Positions 18,470-28,509 of a stretch of 64,000 nt of DNA are shown one piece after another. The DNA is taken from contig JACRLO010000038.1 in NCBI GenBank assembly GCA_016235245.1, positions 59,218 to 123,217 on the forward strand. The letters are read 5' to 3'. Made by a program: the position numbers and the translations under genes. Within the stretch, counting starts at the first letter, position 1. Each line of letters starts with the position of its first letter. A model generated the notes under the pieces. That model was not told the origin of the DNA. It saw only the letters and a program-made list of their open reading frames with translations, and made no database searches. The DNA comes from Nitrospirota bacterium (GTDB lineage: Bacteria > Nitrospirota > Thermodesulfovibrionia > Thermodesulfovibrionales > UBA6898).

Positions 18470-20113
18470 GTGAAGTCATTGTTCGAGAAGTTCAAGATCA
18501 AATATCGGTTACTGTTTATCGCTTTTATTGTTTTTTGCGGCCTGTTTTTTCTGGTTTCGCAGTCGCTTGTTTTTCTCCGCGGTCAGTTGATGGAGGACAA
18601 GAGGATAAAGACGCAGCACCTTGTCGATGCAGCATATACGGTTGTCGAACATTATCATAAGCTTTCCAAAGAAGGAAAAATGCCTGAGGATGAAGCAAAA
18701 CTTGCGGCCATGAATACAGTCGGAAGCCTCCGCTATGACGAAAAGGAATATTTCTGGATCAATGATCTTAACCATATCATGCTGGTGCATCCCAAGAAAG
18801 ATATGGTCGGAAAGAGCTGGGCGGAGGTGAAAGACCCGACAGGGAAAAAGATCGTTGTCGAGTTTGTCGATACGGTCAAAAAGAGCAAGGCCGGTTTCGT
18901 TGCCTATTCCTGGCAGAGGAACCCTGACTCCAAGGAACTGATCCCGAAGCTCTCCTACGTAAAGGGTTTTGAACCCTGGAATTGGATTGTCGGAACCGGC
19001 ATCTATATCGATGATGTTGACAAGATCTACAGAAACACTGCCGTAAAGTTCGTCTCTGTCGCAGTTGTGGTCATGGGACTGACCCTGCTGATTATCTGGT
19101 TCATTAACAGATCGATAACCGGTCCGCTTGATCACCTTGCGGAAAGAGTTGAGGTTATTGCCAACGGCGATCTGACGGTTACGCTTCAATACGCAGGTAA
19201 GGATGAGATAGGGCACCTTTCTTCAAACATGAACAAAATGATCGATGCGCTCAATACCATGATTAGGGGTATCATGCAGTCCTCTGATAATGTGGTGGGT
19301 ACTGTACATGTGCTCAAGTCTCGCACGGAAAAGTCTGCGGAGGGAGCGCGTAATCAGTCTTCGCAGTCCCAGCAGATAGCGGCATCAGCAGAGGAGATGA
19401 GCCAGACCATCACCGATATTGCGAAGAATGCATCAATTGCCTCCGATACCTCGAATGAAGCGATGGAAATGGCCGACTCCGGCAAGGAGATGACGGAGTT
19501 GGTGCTCAATAAGGTCGATCAGCTTTTCACCTCGACCGAAGAGCTTTCGTCCATGGTCAACGGGCTCAATAAAAGGGTTTCCGAGATCGGTGATATCGCA
19601 ACCGTGATCAAGGATATTGCCGACCAGACGAATCTGCTTGCCTTGAATGCGGCAATTGAGGCGGCCCGTGCAGGGGAGCAGGGAAGGGGCTTTGCCGTTG
19701 TCGCCGATGAAGTAAGAAAGCTCGCTGAACGGACGATCAGGGCGACCGGAGAGATTACCGGCAAGATCAGCGCCGTACAGCAGGAATCTGCGGAAACAGC
19801 AAAGACCATGGCGCGGACCTCAGCTGATGTTTCAGAGTCAAAGGAATTTATCTCAAGGGCCGGCCAATCATTAGGCATCATCGTTGATTCGGTCAAGAAG
19901 GTGCAGGACCAGATTACGAGGATCGCGGTTGCGGTTGATGAGCAGTCAGCGGCATCAGAGGATGTCGCCCGGAATATCGAACAGACGTCAGCGATTGCAA
20001 AGGATATGGAGACCGTTGCCGGCGATGTTATGGCAGAGGTGAATAAGCTGACTGCAGTCGCAGAAGGCCTGAAAAGTTCGACCTCTGGGTTCAGGGTGCA
20101 AAGTAATGTCTGA
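18470..20113 (+). CDS. Methyl-accepting chemotaxis protein, single-Cache sensor
   Basis: A 547-residue chemoreceptor with a GTG start preceded by AGGA. Membrane helices are at about residues 12-33 and 190-212. Between them is a single Cache-type (sCache) domain with the hallmark [15 protein letters not shown] and [15 protein letters not shown]. The family binds small organic acids and similar ligands. HAMP and a signalling hairpin follow ([19 protein letters not shown]). There is no C-terminal pentapeptide tether for CheR or CheB. It is in the cheB transcript, 9 bases downstream. Confidence 0.95.
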   Translation: MKSLFEKFKIKYRLLFIAFIVFCGLFFLVSQSLVFLRGQLMEDKRIKTQHLVDAAYTVVEHYHKLSKEGKMPEDEAKLAAMNTVGSLRYDEKEYFWINDLNHIMLVHPKKDMVGKSWAEVKDPTGKKIVVEFVDTVKKSKAGFVAYSWQRNPDSKELIPKLSYVKGFEPWNWIVGTGIYIDDVDKIYRNTAVKFVSVAVVVMGLTLLIIWFINRSITGPLDHLAERVEVIANGDLTVTLQYAGKDEIGHLSSNMNKMIDALNTMIRGIMQSSDNVVGTVHVLKSRTEKSAEGARNQSSQSQQIAASAEEMSQTITDIAKNASIASDTSNEAMEMADSGKEMTELVLNKVDQLFTSTEELSSMVNGLNKRVSEIGDIATVIKDIADQTNLLALNAAIEAARAGEQGRGFAVVADEVRKLAERTIRATGEITGKISAVQQESAETAKTMARTSADVSESKEFISRAGQSLGIIVDSVKKVQDQITRIAVAVDEQSAASEDVARNIEQTSAIAKDMETVAGDVMAEVNKLTAVAEGLKSSTSGFRVQSNV

Positions 20114-20198
20114 TGTCTTGTTCATAAAAGAGCAGTTCTCAGTGATTAGATGCGTAGAGCTCAATAACGGACAGCTGTTATCAAAGGAGGGTTAAAAG

Positions 20199-21794
20199 AT
20201 GAAAATGACTTTGGCAAAAAAGATGTACGGCGTTGCGGGACTGATGATGGTGATGATACTGGCCATTGCGATCGGGGCATTTTTTGTTGCGCAGAATGTG
20301 GCCAATGAGTATGACCATGTGATCAAAACGGATCTGGCACAGCTGGAATACGGCATGGATGCACAGATGCATCTCGGCGAGGGAGTCCAGGCGTTTAAGA
20401 ACTATGTCCTGCGCAGGGATGACAAGTACAGTAAAGAGTTCGATGCAATGATGAAGGAGATAAAGGACAATATTGATAAATATGCAAAGCTTTCTGACGG
20501 CGCAGAAGAGACCGCTCTTGTCAAGAAGGCACTTGCGGGCGTTGCGACGTATGAAGCCGGGTTCAAACAGCTCCTTGAGGCTGCCAAAGAGACGCATGAT
20601 ATTGCTGCCCTGGACAAGGTGGTCAAAGGCGCTGATAAACCGCTGGCAGATGCGCTTGAGGAGATGGACAAGCTTGCCATGAAAAACGCAGAGGCTGCTG
20701 AGGCTGCGGTGAAAGCAAGTGCAAGAAGATCGACGATAATCATGATTGTTATTGCGCTGGCCGTTGTGGTCATTTCTGCCTTCCTGAGCTTTGTGATCAT
20801 CAGCGGCGTGCTCAAGTCAGTGCAGGGTGTTGCGGCGGTGGTGCAGAAGGTATCCGGAGGAGACCTTTCCCATGAAGTGCCGGTGACCAGCAATGACGAG
20901 ATCGGCGACATGGCAAAGGGTTTTAACGAGATGATGGCCAGCCTCAGAAAGATCGCCTCACAGATAACCGGAAATACCTCAACGCTTGCGACAAGCTCTG
21001 AGGAGCTTTCAGCAACAACGAACTCGCTGAATGAAGGCGCAAAGGAACAGTCCCGCCAGACCGAGCAGGCTGCAACTGCCATCACCGAGGTTGCCCAGAC
21101 AGTCATGGACGTTGCCCAGAATGCCTCGGCTGCCTCAAACTCTTCAAAGGAGGCTAGCCAGATCGCAGGAGAGGGCAGGGAGAAGGTGGAAAATACCGTC
21201 AACGGAATGCATCAGATCGCCAATACGGTGCGTGAGACTGCTGCTACGATCCAGGAGCTTGGCAGATCGAGCCAGGAGATAGGAAATATTGTCCGGACCA
21301 TCAATGATATCGCTGACCAGACCAATCTGCTGGCATTAAATGCGGCGATCGAGGCTGCGCGTGCAGGTGAGCAGGGACGAGGCTTTGCGGTCGTTGCTGA
21401 CGAGGTCAGAAAACTGGCAGAGCGGACCGGCAAGGCGACCCGCGAGATCGGTGAGATGATCAAGAAGATACAGGGCGAGACCGAACGTTCGGTCGAGAGC
21501 ATGAATGCCGGTATCACAGAGGTGGAGCGCGGAGTCCAGCTGGCGGAAGAGGCAAAGGATGCGATGATGAAGATCGTGGATGCCTCAAACCGCGGCACAG
21601 ACATGATCCAGAGGATCGCTGCCGCTGCCGAGCAGCAGTCGGCAGCATCAGAAGAGGTTTCTGCAAACATGGAGTCTATTGCAAACGTGACCCGCAATAC
21701 CGAGGCTGCATCATCACAGATCCAGTCTGCCTCGCATGATCTGGCGCGGATCGCGACAGAATTGAAGGGCCTGGTGGGCTGGTTCAGACTGTAG
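20199..21794 (+). CDS. Methyl-accepting chemotaxis protein with four-helix-bundle-type sensor
   Basis: A 531-residue chemoreceptor. The membrane helices are near residues 8-30 and 178-203. The intervening 150 residues look all-helical (a 4HB or Tar-like sensor domain). HAMP has [20 protein letters not shown] and the conserved tip of the signalling hairpin is present. AAAGGAGGG lies 8 bases before the ATG. A possible terminator and a structured region follow the gene, so it may end the transcript that begins upstream. Confidence 0.94.
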   Translation: MKMTLAKKMYGVAGLMMVMILAIAIGAFFVAQNVANEYDHVIKTDLAQLEYGMDAQMHLGEGVQAFKNYVLRRDDKYSKEFDAMMKEIKDNIDKYAKLSDGAEETALVKKALAGVATYEAGFKQLLEAAKETHDIAALDKVVKGADKPLADALEEMDKLAMKNAEAAEAAVKASARRSTIIMIVIALAVVVISAFLSFVIISGVLKSVQGVAAVVQKVSGGDLSHEVPVTSNDEIGDMAKGFNEMMASLRKIASQITGNTSTLATSSEELSATTNSLNEGAKEQSRQTEQAATAITEVAQTVMDVAQNASAASNSSKEASQIAGEGREKVENTVNGMHQIANTVRETAATIQELGRSSQEIGNIVRTINDIADQTNLLALNAAIEAARAGEQGRGFAVVADEVRKLAERTGKATREIGEMIKKIQGETERSVESMNAGITEVERGVQLAEEAKDAMMKIVDASNRGTDMIQRIAAAAEQQSAASEEVSANMESIANVTRNTEAASSQIQSASHDLARIATELKGLVGWFRL

Positions 21795-21806
21795 AACGTT
21801 CGTGAT

Positions 21807-21846
21807 GCCTAAGGGCCTGCCGCAGGAGCGTTAGGCTCACCTTTTT
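21807..21846 (+). terminator. Possible rho-independent terminator after the third chemoreceptor
   Basis: GCCTAA (21807-21812) pairs with TTAGGC (21831-21836), with an inner CCTG/CAGG pairing. A TTTTT run lies 5 bases later. The stem is interrupted, so efficiency is uncertain. Confidence 0.45.
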
Positions 21847-21865
21847 GCTGGTGTATTCGGGAAAT

Positions 21866-21922
21866 CCTCCCATGGACAAGGGGCGCATGGGAGGCATAGG
21901 TACAGGTTGAAGTCACCTATGC
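21866..21922 (+). promoter_or_regulatory. Two adjacent perfect hairpins in the leader of the heme chemoreceptor
   Basis: CCTCCCATG/CATGGGAGG (21866-21874 with 21886-21894) is followed directly by GCATAGGT/ACCTATGC (21894-21901 with 21915-21922), both without mismatches. They lie 60-120 bases before the ATG at 21985. A GGAGGAGGGG followed by a three-codon frame (ATG TAT GGC TAA) comes next. It may be a regulatory leader or a repeat element. I could not match it to a known riboswitch class. Confidence 0.45.
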
Positions 21923-21984
21923 ATAATGGAGGAGGGGACAATGTATGGCTAAATAACTTAAATGGATAGGGAGAAAAAGCGCTG

Positions 21985-23949
21985 ATGGATTTAAAAGACG
22001 TATCAATTAAGTGGAAGACAGCGATGCCGATTATTCTGCTGATTGCGGTAGGCATCATAGCAACGATTGTTGTGACCGGAAGCAGGACCGAGAAGATTGT
22101 TATCGATGAGGTGAAGAACTCGGCACTGAAAGGTTACCGAGATACGGTTCTGAATTCTCTCACCACGATGATGATCGAGGGTGACTATAAGAAATCTGAA
22201 AAAGCATTTCTTGAACAGATGAAACAGATCGTTGACCTGAAGGTAAGCAGGTCTGAGTCACTTGACAGGGATTTTGGAAAGGCGGATGCAGGCAACTACG
22301 CCTCTGATCCAATTGAGAAGGAGGTTATCAATACGGGCAAGGAGCATATAGCCGTTGAAGGGCAGTCTATAAGAGGAGTTTTCCCTTATGTTGCCAAGTC
22401 CAATTTCATGGGCAAGAACTGTCTCGGATGCCACAAGGTTTCTGAGGGGACGGTGTTAGGCGCGATCAGCATCAGGATAACACTATCCGAGTCTTTTGGC
22501 AGAATACGCTCGCTCCAGTATCAGTTTGTGTTTTTGGGGATCATCGGCATCTTATCAGTTGCCGTGCTCATTGTCGTTATTTTTAACATTACCCATAAGC
22601 CGCTTTTTGTTCTTGTTACTGTCATGAAGCAGCTTTCGAAGGGTCATCTGGATATCAAACTCTCCGTTGATCGAAAGGATGAGATCGGCAGCATATCGGG
22701 CAATGTCAAGGGCATTCTCGATTACTTCGGCCGGATGATCAATTCGATTATGCTGTCGACAAGCAGGGTGCTTCCTGAGATCGATGTTCTCCGGAACATG
22801 TCCGACCGGGCTGCGCTCGGCGCCAAGACCCAGACAAGCCAGATTTCTCATATCGCCGCCTCGGCAGAGGAGATGAGCCAGACCATTAACGACATAGCGA
22901 AAAATGCATCGTCAGCATCCGAGACGTCAAATGAGGCGCTCCGCATGGCAGAAAACGGCAAACAGGTTGCCGACGGGGCCGTAAATACCGTTAACAGTGT
23001 CTATGTATCAACCGTTGAGCTTGCCGGCATGATCGAGAAGCTCAACAGCAGTGTTATGGAGATCGGTGGTATTGTGACCGTTATCAAGGATATTGCGGAC
23101 CAGACGAATCTGCTTGCGCTGAACGCGGCCATTGAAGCTGCCAGGGCAGGGGAGCAGGGCCGCGGATTTGCTGTTGTTGCTGACGAAGTGCGTAAACTTG
23201 CCGAGCGGACGATCAAGGCCACGAATGAGATATCGAAGAAGATCGGCACGGTTCAGGCGGAATCAGCGCAGACCTCTCAGTCAATGACAGAAGCCTCGGA
23301 CAAAGTCACAAAATCGACCGAATATATCAAAGAACTCGAAAGTTCGCTCGATTCGATCGTCTTTTCGGTTCAGGAGGTGAAGGACCAGATCACGAGAATA
23401 GCGACCGCGGTGGATCAGCAGTCTGCAACCTCTGAAGATGTGGTAAAGAACCTCGAAAAGGCTGCAGGCGTTACCAGGGATATGGAGGCCATGGCAGATG
23501 AGATGACAAATGAGGTCAAGACCCTTGTGGCGGTAACCGACGAACTGCGGGAAACTACCAGGACGGTCAAGACTAAGGGCAGCGCCGCGATCATGCTTGA
23601 ACTTGCCAAGACGGATCACAGGAACTTTGTAGGCAAGATTAATTCCTGTCTTCGCGGTCAGGTGCAGCTGCAGGCAGGAACGCTGCCAGATCATCATAAC
23701 TGCCGTTTCGGAAAATGGTATGAGACGGACGGCGCTGATATCTGCGGCAGCGTGCCGAGCTATTCTCTGATTGTGTCTCCCCATGAACGTTTTCATATTT
23801 TGGCCAAAGAAGCGGTGCAGGCTCACTATGCAGGAGACCATCAGAAGGCCGAGCGGTTGCACGGTGAAATGGACCTGCTTTCAAAGCAGGTCGTAGACGT
23901 ACTCGAAAAGATCAAGATCGAGAGTCTGAAGTCCGAAGATATTTTCTAA
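21985..23949 (+). CDS. Chemoreceptor with periplasmic c-type heme site and C-terminal CZB domain
   Basis: A 654-residue receptor. The membrane helices are at about residues 12-33 and 178-202. The periplasmic sensor has a c-type heme motif C146-L-G-C149-H150 within a domain resembling the heme-binding PAS-like DUF3365 type. HAMP and a standard signalling hairpin follow. The last 125 residues form a chemoreceptor zinc-binding (CZB) domain, with DHRNF, the hallmark [10 protein letters not shown] and SPHERFH supplying the Zn ligands. Known CZB domains respond to hypochlorite or zinc/redox state. One polypeptide therefore has both a heme and a zinc redox-type sensor. Confidence 0.93.
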   Translation: MDLKDVSIKWKTAMPIILLIAVGIIATIVVTGSRTEKIVIDEVKNSALKGYRDTVLNSLTTMMIEGDYKKSEKAFLEQMKQIVDLKVSRSESLDRDFGKADAGNYASDPIEKEVINTGKEHIAVEGQSIRGVFPYVAKSNFMGKNCLGCHKVSEGTVLGAISIRITLSESFGRIRSLQYQFVFLGIIGILSVAVLIVVIFNITHKPLFVLVTVMKQLSKGHLDIKLSVDRKDEIGSISGNVKGILDYFGRMINSIMLSTSRVLPEIDVLRNMSDRAALGAKTQTSQISHIAASAEEMSQTINDIAKNASSASETSNEALRMAENGKQVADGAVNTVNSVYVSTVELAGMIEKLNSSVMEIGGIVTVIKDIADQTNLLALNAAIEAARAGEQGRGFAVVADEVRKLAERTIKATNEISKKIGTVQAESAQTSQSMTEASDKVTKSTEYIKELESSLDSIVFSVQEVKDQITRIATAVDQQSATSEDVVKNLEKAAGVTRDMEAMADEMTNEVKTLVAVTDELRETTRTVKTKGSAAIMLELAKTDHRNFVGKINSCLRGQVQLQAGTLPDHHNCRFGKWYETDGADICGSVPSYSLIVSPHERFHILAKEAVQAHYAGDHQKAERLHGEMDLLSKQVVDVLEKIKIESLKSEDIF

Positions 23950-23967
23950 AGAAAGCAGGAGGCTATT

Positions 23968-24441
23968 ATGGAAGGACAGATATTACAGCTGGTGACGTTT
24001 AAGCTCGGCAATGAAGAGTATGCGACAGAGATCCTGAAGGTGCAGGAGATCAACCGGATGGTCGAGATCACTGCTGTGCCGAATTCCGTATCGTATCTTG
24101 AAGGTGTTATCAACCTCAGAGGAAAAGTCATCCCTGTCGTGAATCTGAGAAAGAAGTTCGGGCTCGCGGCAAAGGAGAACGACGAGCAGTCGAGGATCAT
24201 GATCCTCGACATCCAGGGGATCACGACCGGACTTGTTGTGGACGGCGTCTCGGAGGTGCTGAGAATATCTTCCGAAACGGTCGAGCCGCCTCCGCCTATG
24301 GCAACCAATATCAGCACGGAGTTTATAAACGGCATTGCAAAACTCGAAAACCGTCTGATTATTCTGCTGGATATTGATAAGCTCCTCGGCAAGTCGGAAA
24401 GCAGAGAGCTGGCGGCAGTCACGTCGAACGCGGTTCAGTAA
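23968..24441 (+). CDS. cheW: Chemotaxis coupling protein CheW
   Basis: A 157-residue stand-alone CheW (FKLGNEEYATEILKVQEINRM, YLEGVINLRGKVIPVVNLRKKFG, FINGIAKLENRLIILLDIDKLL). It bridges chemoreceptors and CheA. It is distinct in sequence from the CheW half of the fusion at 11632-12825, so the array may use two kinds of coupling protein. GCAGGAGG precedes the ATG, and it sits 18 bases after the heme chemoreceptor. Confidence 0.96.
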   Translation: MEGQILQLVTFKLGNEEYATEILKVQEINRMVEITAVPNSVSYLEGVINLRGKVIPVVNLRKKFGLAAKENDEQSRIMILDIQGITTGLVVDGVSEVLRISSETVEPPPPMATNISTEFINGIAKLENRLIILLDIDKLLGKSESRELAAVTSNAVQ

Positions 24442-24562
24442 CAGGTCATGGTAACTACTCATACATGGTGATTCGGAGATTGGGCAGGAGAGTTGCCGAC
24501 GGGTAACCCAGTACACTTGGAGGGTCTGTAATGCAGCAGGCAGAGAGGGGACAAACAGTCGT

Positions 24563-25903
24563 ATGATCAGGATTCCCGTTGATTACATAGAATCAGGAAG
24601 TTTTTCAGTTGGAGGGAAGGAGAACCGCGTCCTGAAAGCGCTCTTGGGCGCATGCGTCGGCGTTGCCATGCATGATCCTGGCTCCGGGGTTGGAGGCCTG
24701 TTTCATATTATCCTTCCTGCTCCGGTCGGGACCGATATGCCCTGGAATGCTGCAGCATACGCCACAACCGGGCTGCCCCTGTTTATCGATGCGCTCTGCA
24801 AGCAGGGTGCGGATAAAGGACGTTTGACCGCGGTTATTGGAGGAGGGGCATTGATCGGGGACATGGCCGAATATGATCTGGACCTCGATATAGGCGGCCG
24901 GACCGCAGAGGTTGTTTTTGATATTTTAAAACAATACTCAATTCCGATAGACCGGTCTGAAACAGGCGGTGTCTTCAATATGGCTCTCAGCCTTGACCTC
25001 AACACTGGGCAAAGCGCCATCTCCCCTGTGCTTGAAAAACCGTTAGAGCCTGCAGGGGAAGTCATTAAACCGACCTCAGATGAGATCGCCAATGCCATAG
25101 CCCGGATACGGCCTATCCCCCAGGTTGCGCTGAAGATAATCAGGATGATAAGCGACAACAGCTATAGTATGCAGGATGTCTCTGAAGAGGTCCGCCGGGA
25201 CCAGATCATAGCAGCCAAGGTATTGACTCTGGCCAATTCGGCAATGATCGGCTGGCCGGACCATATCGATTCGGTTGATGAGGCGCTTTTGGTGCTCGGT
25301 GAAAAAAAACTGCTCAGACTTGTGGTATCCGCCTCGGTAGAGATCTTCTTTTCGAAGTCAGAACGGGGGTATTCCCAATGCAAAGGGACGCTCTATCATC
25401 ATGCGATAGGCACCGCACTGGTAGCGGAGCAGCTTGCACGACTGACCGGGAAATATGATGCGTCGGCTGCGTACACGGCCGGCCTGCTGCATGATATCGG
25501 GAAGGTTGTTCTGGACCATTTCGTAGCTCAGAATATGCCGCTTTTCTATCGCCAGACCTGTAACGATGCGGTCAGTCTTGAGGATGCAGAGGTGGGGATT
25601 TTAGGCATAGGGCATCAGGAGGCCGGCGGCAGGCTGGCCGGTCTATGGTCTATTCCCGAAAATTTGACAGAAGCGATCAGATATCATCATCAGCCTGATA
25701 AGGCTTTGCGTGATACTGAACTTGTCTGTATCGTCAGTCTGGCCGATCTTATCATATCCAGGTTTTTGGTAAGTCAGACCCTGGAATGCAAAAATACCGC
25801 AGTCCTGTCCTTTGTGTTGGATAAGCTCGATATGAAGGCCGATCATCTGTTTGATCTTCTGGGCACTATCTCGTGGGATACGCTTAACAGTATGAGGCTG
25901 TAA
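24563..25903 (+). CDS. CheD-HDOD fusion protein
   Basis: A 446-residue two-domain protein. Residues 1 to about 150 are CheD-like, with catalytic Cys31 (LLGACVGVAMHDP) and His48 (GGLFHIILP), and later GGGALIGDM and NIGGR-like features. The Thr that completes the triad in Thermotoga CheD is Lys25 here. Residues about 175-440 are an HDOD domain (RIRPIPQVALKIIRMI, ANSAMIGWP) that keeps an HDIGK motif. CheD deamidates receptor glutamines; HDOD is a signalling domain of uncertain biochemistry. It is followed by two further HDOD genes. The start is ATG, with a weak ribosome-binding site. Confidence 0.88.
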   Translation: MIRIPVDYIESGSFSVGGKENRVLKALLGACVGVAMHDPGSGVGGLFHIILPAPVGTDMPWNAAAYATTGLPLFIDALCKQGADKGRLTAVIGGGALIGDMAEYDLDLDIGGRTAEVVFDILKQYSIPIDRSETGGVFNMALSLDLNTGQSAISPVLEKPLEPAGEVIKPTSDEIANAIARIRPIPQVALKIIRMISDNSYSMQDVSEEVRRDQIIAAKVLTLANSAMIGWPDHIDSVDEALLVLGEKKLLRLVVSASVEIFFSKSERGYSQCKGTLYHHAIGTALVAEQLARLTGKYDASAAYTAGLLHDIGKVVLDHFVAQNMPLFYRQTCNDAVSLEDAEVGILGIGHQEAGGRLAGLWSIPENLTEAIRYHHQPDKALRDTELVCIVSLADLIISRFLVSQTLECKNTAVLSFVLDKLDMKADHLFDLLGTISWDTLNSMRL

Positions 25904-25964
25904 GCTATTATCAGATACAGTACGATAAAATGAGTTGAACGGCTGTGATAAATCAAGAGGGGGT

Positions 25965-26798
25965 ATGATGGAGGCGTCAGAGGTCAGAAGGGCTATCGAA
26001 AAGCTTGACAGTCTTTCGACTATTCCTGTTGTCCTTACCCAGATACTCAGGGCGACGAGTGATCCCTCCTCTCCGCCCGAACACCTGTTTGAAATCATAA
26101 GCCGCGATCAGGCAATAGCCGCAAAGATCCTGAAGATGGCAAACTCTCCTTTTTTTGGTCATTCAGGAAAGATCGGAGAGATCCAGCAGGCAATCATCCT
26201 GTTAGGATATGACCGGGTCCGCAGTATCGCTCTCAGCATAAGTGTGGTCACGATGTTTTCCCGGAAGGGAGATAAAAATCTCCGGAACTTCTGGGCCCAC
26301 AGTTTTGAAGTCGCGTTCATCGCCGCATACATTGCCGATAGCGCCACGATTGTCAGTCAGCAGACGGCTTTTCTGGCGGGGTTGTTGCACGATATCGGCA
26401 GACTCATCTTCTATAAGCTCTACCGTGACAGGTACCGGTCGATTTTGGGCACTGATGACCTGCTCGAAAAAGAGATAGCGATTTTCGGCTGTGATCATGC
26501 CGAGGCAGGAAGCTGGTTTGCAAAAAAGACCAAGCTTCCGGCGGAACAGGTGCTGGCGATACTGTATCACCACGCCCCGTCCCAGGCGAAGGAGTTTACG
26601 GATATCGTCTCAGTCGTTTCCCTTGCTGAGGCCTTGTCCAGAAGATACAGCCCCAAGATTGAAGATGACGGCATCTGGACAGCGGACCACGATGCCATTC
26701 TTCTTGAACTCGCACTGACCAACGAAGACCTTGAAGAGATCGGAGTTAGACTCGGACAGGAAATCCTGGAGATACAGAGCTTTCTGGAACTGCTATAA
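25965..26798 (+). CDS. HDOD domain protein, first of pair
   Basis: About 277 residues, essentially one HDOD domain (LSTIPVVLTQILRATSD, ANSPFFGHSGKIGEIQQAIILLGYDRV) with a degenerate HD motif (LLHDIGR). It has no receiver or GGDEF partner. Starts at 25965 or 25968 follow AGAGGGGG; an upstream in-frame TTG at 25935 is less likely. HDOD proteins occur in many signalling and motility clusters, and in Xanthomonas GsmR affects motility. The molecular role is unknown. Confidence 0.88.
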   Translation: MMEASEVRRAIEKLDSLSTIPVVLTQILRATSDPSSPPEHLFEIISRDQAIAAKILKMANSPFFGHSGKIGEIQQAIILLGYDRVRSIALSISVVTMFSRKGDKNLRNFWAHSFEVAFIAAYIADSATIVSQQTAFLAGLLHDIGRLIFYKLYRDRYRSILGTDDLLEKEIAIFGCDHAEAGSWFAKKTKLPAEQVLAILYHHAPSQAKEFTDIVSVVSLAEALSRRYSPKIEDDGIWTADHDAILLELALTNEDLEEIGVRLGQEILEIQSFLELL

Positions 26799-26852
26799 TG
26801 AGGACAAGTTGAAACAGGTGCGTATTGTTTGAACAGCGTAAAGGGAGTGAAT

Positions 26853-27707
26853 ATGCAAAATAATATAGAACTGATACTGAAAACCTGTGAAATACCATCC
26901 GTGCCGATGGTTGCCATGAAGGTGCTCCGTCTTGTGAACGACCCCAATACCGAGATTGAAGTGCTTCAAAATGCAATTATGGCGGATCAGTCGCTTTCGG
27001 CAAGGGTTCTGAGGGTAGCAAACTCTGTTTTCTATGGATCGCGTCGGAATATTGACACAGTCTCTGACGCAATTATCATGACAGGCTTTCAGACGATAAA
27101 AAATCTCGTACTTGCTGCAGCAACAAAGGACGTTTATAAAAAATTCGGCCTTCTGGAGCAGAAACTCTGGGAGCATAGCATAGGTGTTTCTGTGGCGGCG
27201 AGCATTCTGGCAAGGGAAGTGGGGGGCATAAGCTCTGAAGAGGCCACGGTGGCAGGACTTTTGCACGATGTCGGCAAGGTGGTCATGAACAACAGTCAGC
27301 CGGAGCGTTTCGGGATGCTGACAGAGATGGTCTATAATGACCGCATTACCTTTACCCAGAAGGAAAAGGAAATTTTTGGGTTCGGCCATGCAGAGGTTGG
27401 CGGTCTGTTTGCGCAGAGATGGGAATTTCCTGACGGGCTCTGCGACGTCATAAGGAGGCATCATTATGAACAGCCTGATGACCTTATGGATATGGAACCT
27501 GCCCGGAGGATACTCTGCACTGTCATCGCGCTTGCCGACGCCCTCTGTGTCAGGCTTGGGGTAGGCTACCGGGGTCCCATGGCAGATCTGGTGCTGAGGG
27601 ACGCAGAATGCAGGGATCTTCTGGAGATAAACGACGACCGTTACGCCGAGATCATCGAGGAGTTCAAGCGGGCCTATGTGCTCGAAAAGAGCAGCTACCA
27701 GATGTGA
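26853..27707 (+). CDS. HDOD domain protein, second of pair
   Basis: About 284 residues with an HDOD domain (IPSVPMVAMKVLRLVNDPNTEIEVLQ, ANSVFYGSRRNIDTVSDAIIMTGF). An HD-like motif (LLHDVGK) and HHYEQPDD further on recall metal-binding HD proteins. ATG 26853 is preferred over the in-frame TTG at 26829 because GGGAG lies 5 bases before it. The C-terminus (RVLEKSSYQM-like tail) is unremarkable. Together with the CheD-HDOD gene and the previous gene it makes three consecutive HDOD proteins. Confidence 0.88.
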   Translation: MQNNIELILKTCEIPSVPMVAMKVLRLVNDPNTEIEVLQNAIMADQSLSARVLRVANSVFYGSRRNIDTVSDAIIMTGFQTIKNLVLAAATKDVYKKFGLLEQKLWEHSIGVSVAASILAREVGGISSEEATVAGLLHDVGKVVMNNSQPERFGMLTEMVYNDRITFTQKEKEIFGFGHAEVGGLFAQRWEFPDGLCDVIRRHHYEQPDDLMDMEPARRILCTVIALADALCVRLGVGYRGPMADLVLRDAECRDLLEINDDRYAEIIEEFKRAYVLEKSSYQM

Positions 27708-27713
27708 GAAAAA

Positions 27714-27758
27714 CAATGCTGAATGCCGGCCCTCTGTAACGTTGCGCGTTCAGCATTG
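27714..27758. repeat. Perfect inverted repeat with TTCAGCATT arms
   Basis: CAATGCTGAA (27714-27723) and TTCAGCATTG (27749-27758) are exact complements flanking 25 bases, directly after the last HDOD gene. A related GCTGAA/TTCAGC dyad is present upstream of the chemoreceptor at 14946. No U-run follows. Confidence 0.55.
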
Positions 27759-27769
27759 ACAAAGGACTT

Positions 27770-27916
27770 ATGGCAATAGAGGCGCTCAAAAGGATATTCC
27801 AGATTCCTGCTCTGAAAAAGCAGAGAGAAGTTGAACCTGCCCAGGAGCAGAAGAAGCGCAAGCCGCCCAAAAAAGAGAAGGAATCGTCCGGTGGAAAGGT
27901 TGATATCAAGATCTGA
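27770..27916 (+). CDS. Small basic protein preceding flagellar genes
   Basis: A 48-residue frame starting ATG at 27770 and ending TGA at 27916. It begins MAIEALKRIFQIP, continues with a very basic K/P/E-rich middle and ends GGKVDIKI. There is no membrane segment. It sits 6 bases before the next gene and has a weak ribosome-binding site (AAAGGA). Short proteins of this kind can be seen near flagellar rod genes in several phyla, but I cannot name this one. Its amphipathic start and strict composition make it plausible as a real gene. Confidence 0.55.
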   Translation: MAIEALKRIFQIPALKKQREVEPAQEQKKRKPPKKEKESSGGKVDIKI

Positions 27917-27922
27917 GATGTT

Positions 27923-28279
27923 ATGCTGAAGAAACGTACGACAAAAGAGGGCGACAGGCAGGCCGCTGAGGCCGCCCGGAAGTTTCTTTCCCTTGAAGTC
28001 GCCGAGATTAGTGAGATCGCAGACAAACTCTTCGGCAAGCTCGATGCAAGAATGAAGGCCCTCTCAGCCCTTGAAGAGAGAATCGATAAGAAGATCGCTG
28101 TTCTGGAATCCCTTCTGCTGAAAGCCGAAAAAACGGAATATACAGCCCGCCATGCAGATGATAACCGTTACCATGAAATTGCCGAACTGCGTGACAAGGG
28201 TCTGAAAGTTGACGAAATAGCCGGTATCCTTGACATACCACGCGGCGAGATAGAACTGATACTCAGCCTCAGGAAATAA
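27923..28279 (+). CDS. Coiled-coil protein with C-terminal helix-turn-helix-like segment (flagellar-cluster DUF)
   Basis: 118 residues. The middle (about 25-75) is a coiled coil (ARMKALSALEERIDKKIAVLE). The end, LRDKGLKVDEIAGILDIPRGEIELILSL, matches the helix-turn-helix-like tail seen in flagellar-cluster proteins of the DUF2802/DUF6115 or SwrB-like type. A transmembrane anchor typical of SwrB is absent. It is the last gene before a 230-base non-coding gap and flgF. Function is unknown, and the family assignment comes from the tail alone. Confidence 0.6.
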   Translation: MLKKRTTKEGDRQAAEAARKFLSLEVAEISEIADKLFGKLDARMKALSALEERIDKKIAVLESLLLKAEKTEYTARHADDNRYHEIAELRDKGLKVDEIAGILDIPRGEIELILSLRK

Positions 28280-28331
28280 CTACCGGGCAAATCTTTTCTC
28301 AACACGGCAATTTTTTCCCAACTCGCCTGAG

Positions 28332-28473
28332 GGGATTAGGGATTTGGTATTAGGGCTTATAACATATACGTTTACAGTCAGATGAGATCTTATTGATTTA
28401 TCGAGTTTTTATTGTTAGATCGCCTCATTTCTTCATTATCTTTGCTGATTTCTAACCCCCAGTCCCTAATCCC
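28332..28473. repeat. Inverted repeat of GGGATTAGGGA elements in the flgF upstream gap
   Basis: GGGATTAGGGA (28332-28342) and TCCCTAATCCC (28463-28473) are exact complements about 120 bases apart. GTATTAGGG and AACCCCCAG extend the similarity irregularly. This accounts for most of the 230-base gap between 28280 and 28509; the AT-rich middle shows no gene. Confidence 0.5.
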
Positions 28474-28481
28474 TGCCCTGA

Positions 28482-28497
28482 TGGCATTTGAATTGCA
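28482..28497 (+). promoter_or_regulatory. Sigma-54-type promoter upstream of flgF
   Basis: TGGCAT, five bases, TTGCA fits the -24/-12 consensus (TGGCAC-N5-TTGCW) with one mismatch. The ATG of flgF is only 13 bases after the -12 element, so transcription would start almost at the start codon. No ribosome-binding site is visible there. Confidence 0.55.
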
Positions 28498-28509
28498 TCT
28501 ATCCATTAC

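Noticed and set aside
21866..21922. Possible c-di-GMP (GEMM) riboswitch
   Set aside because: The two stems lack the conserved GEMM core bases; only the idea of a structured leader is retained.
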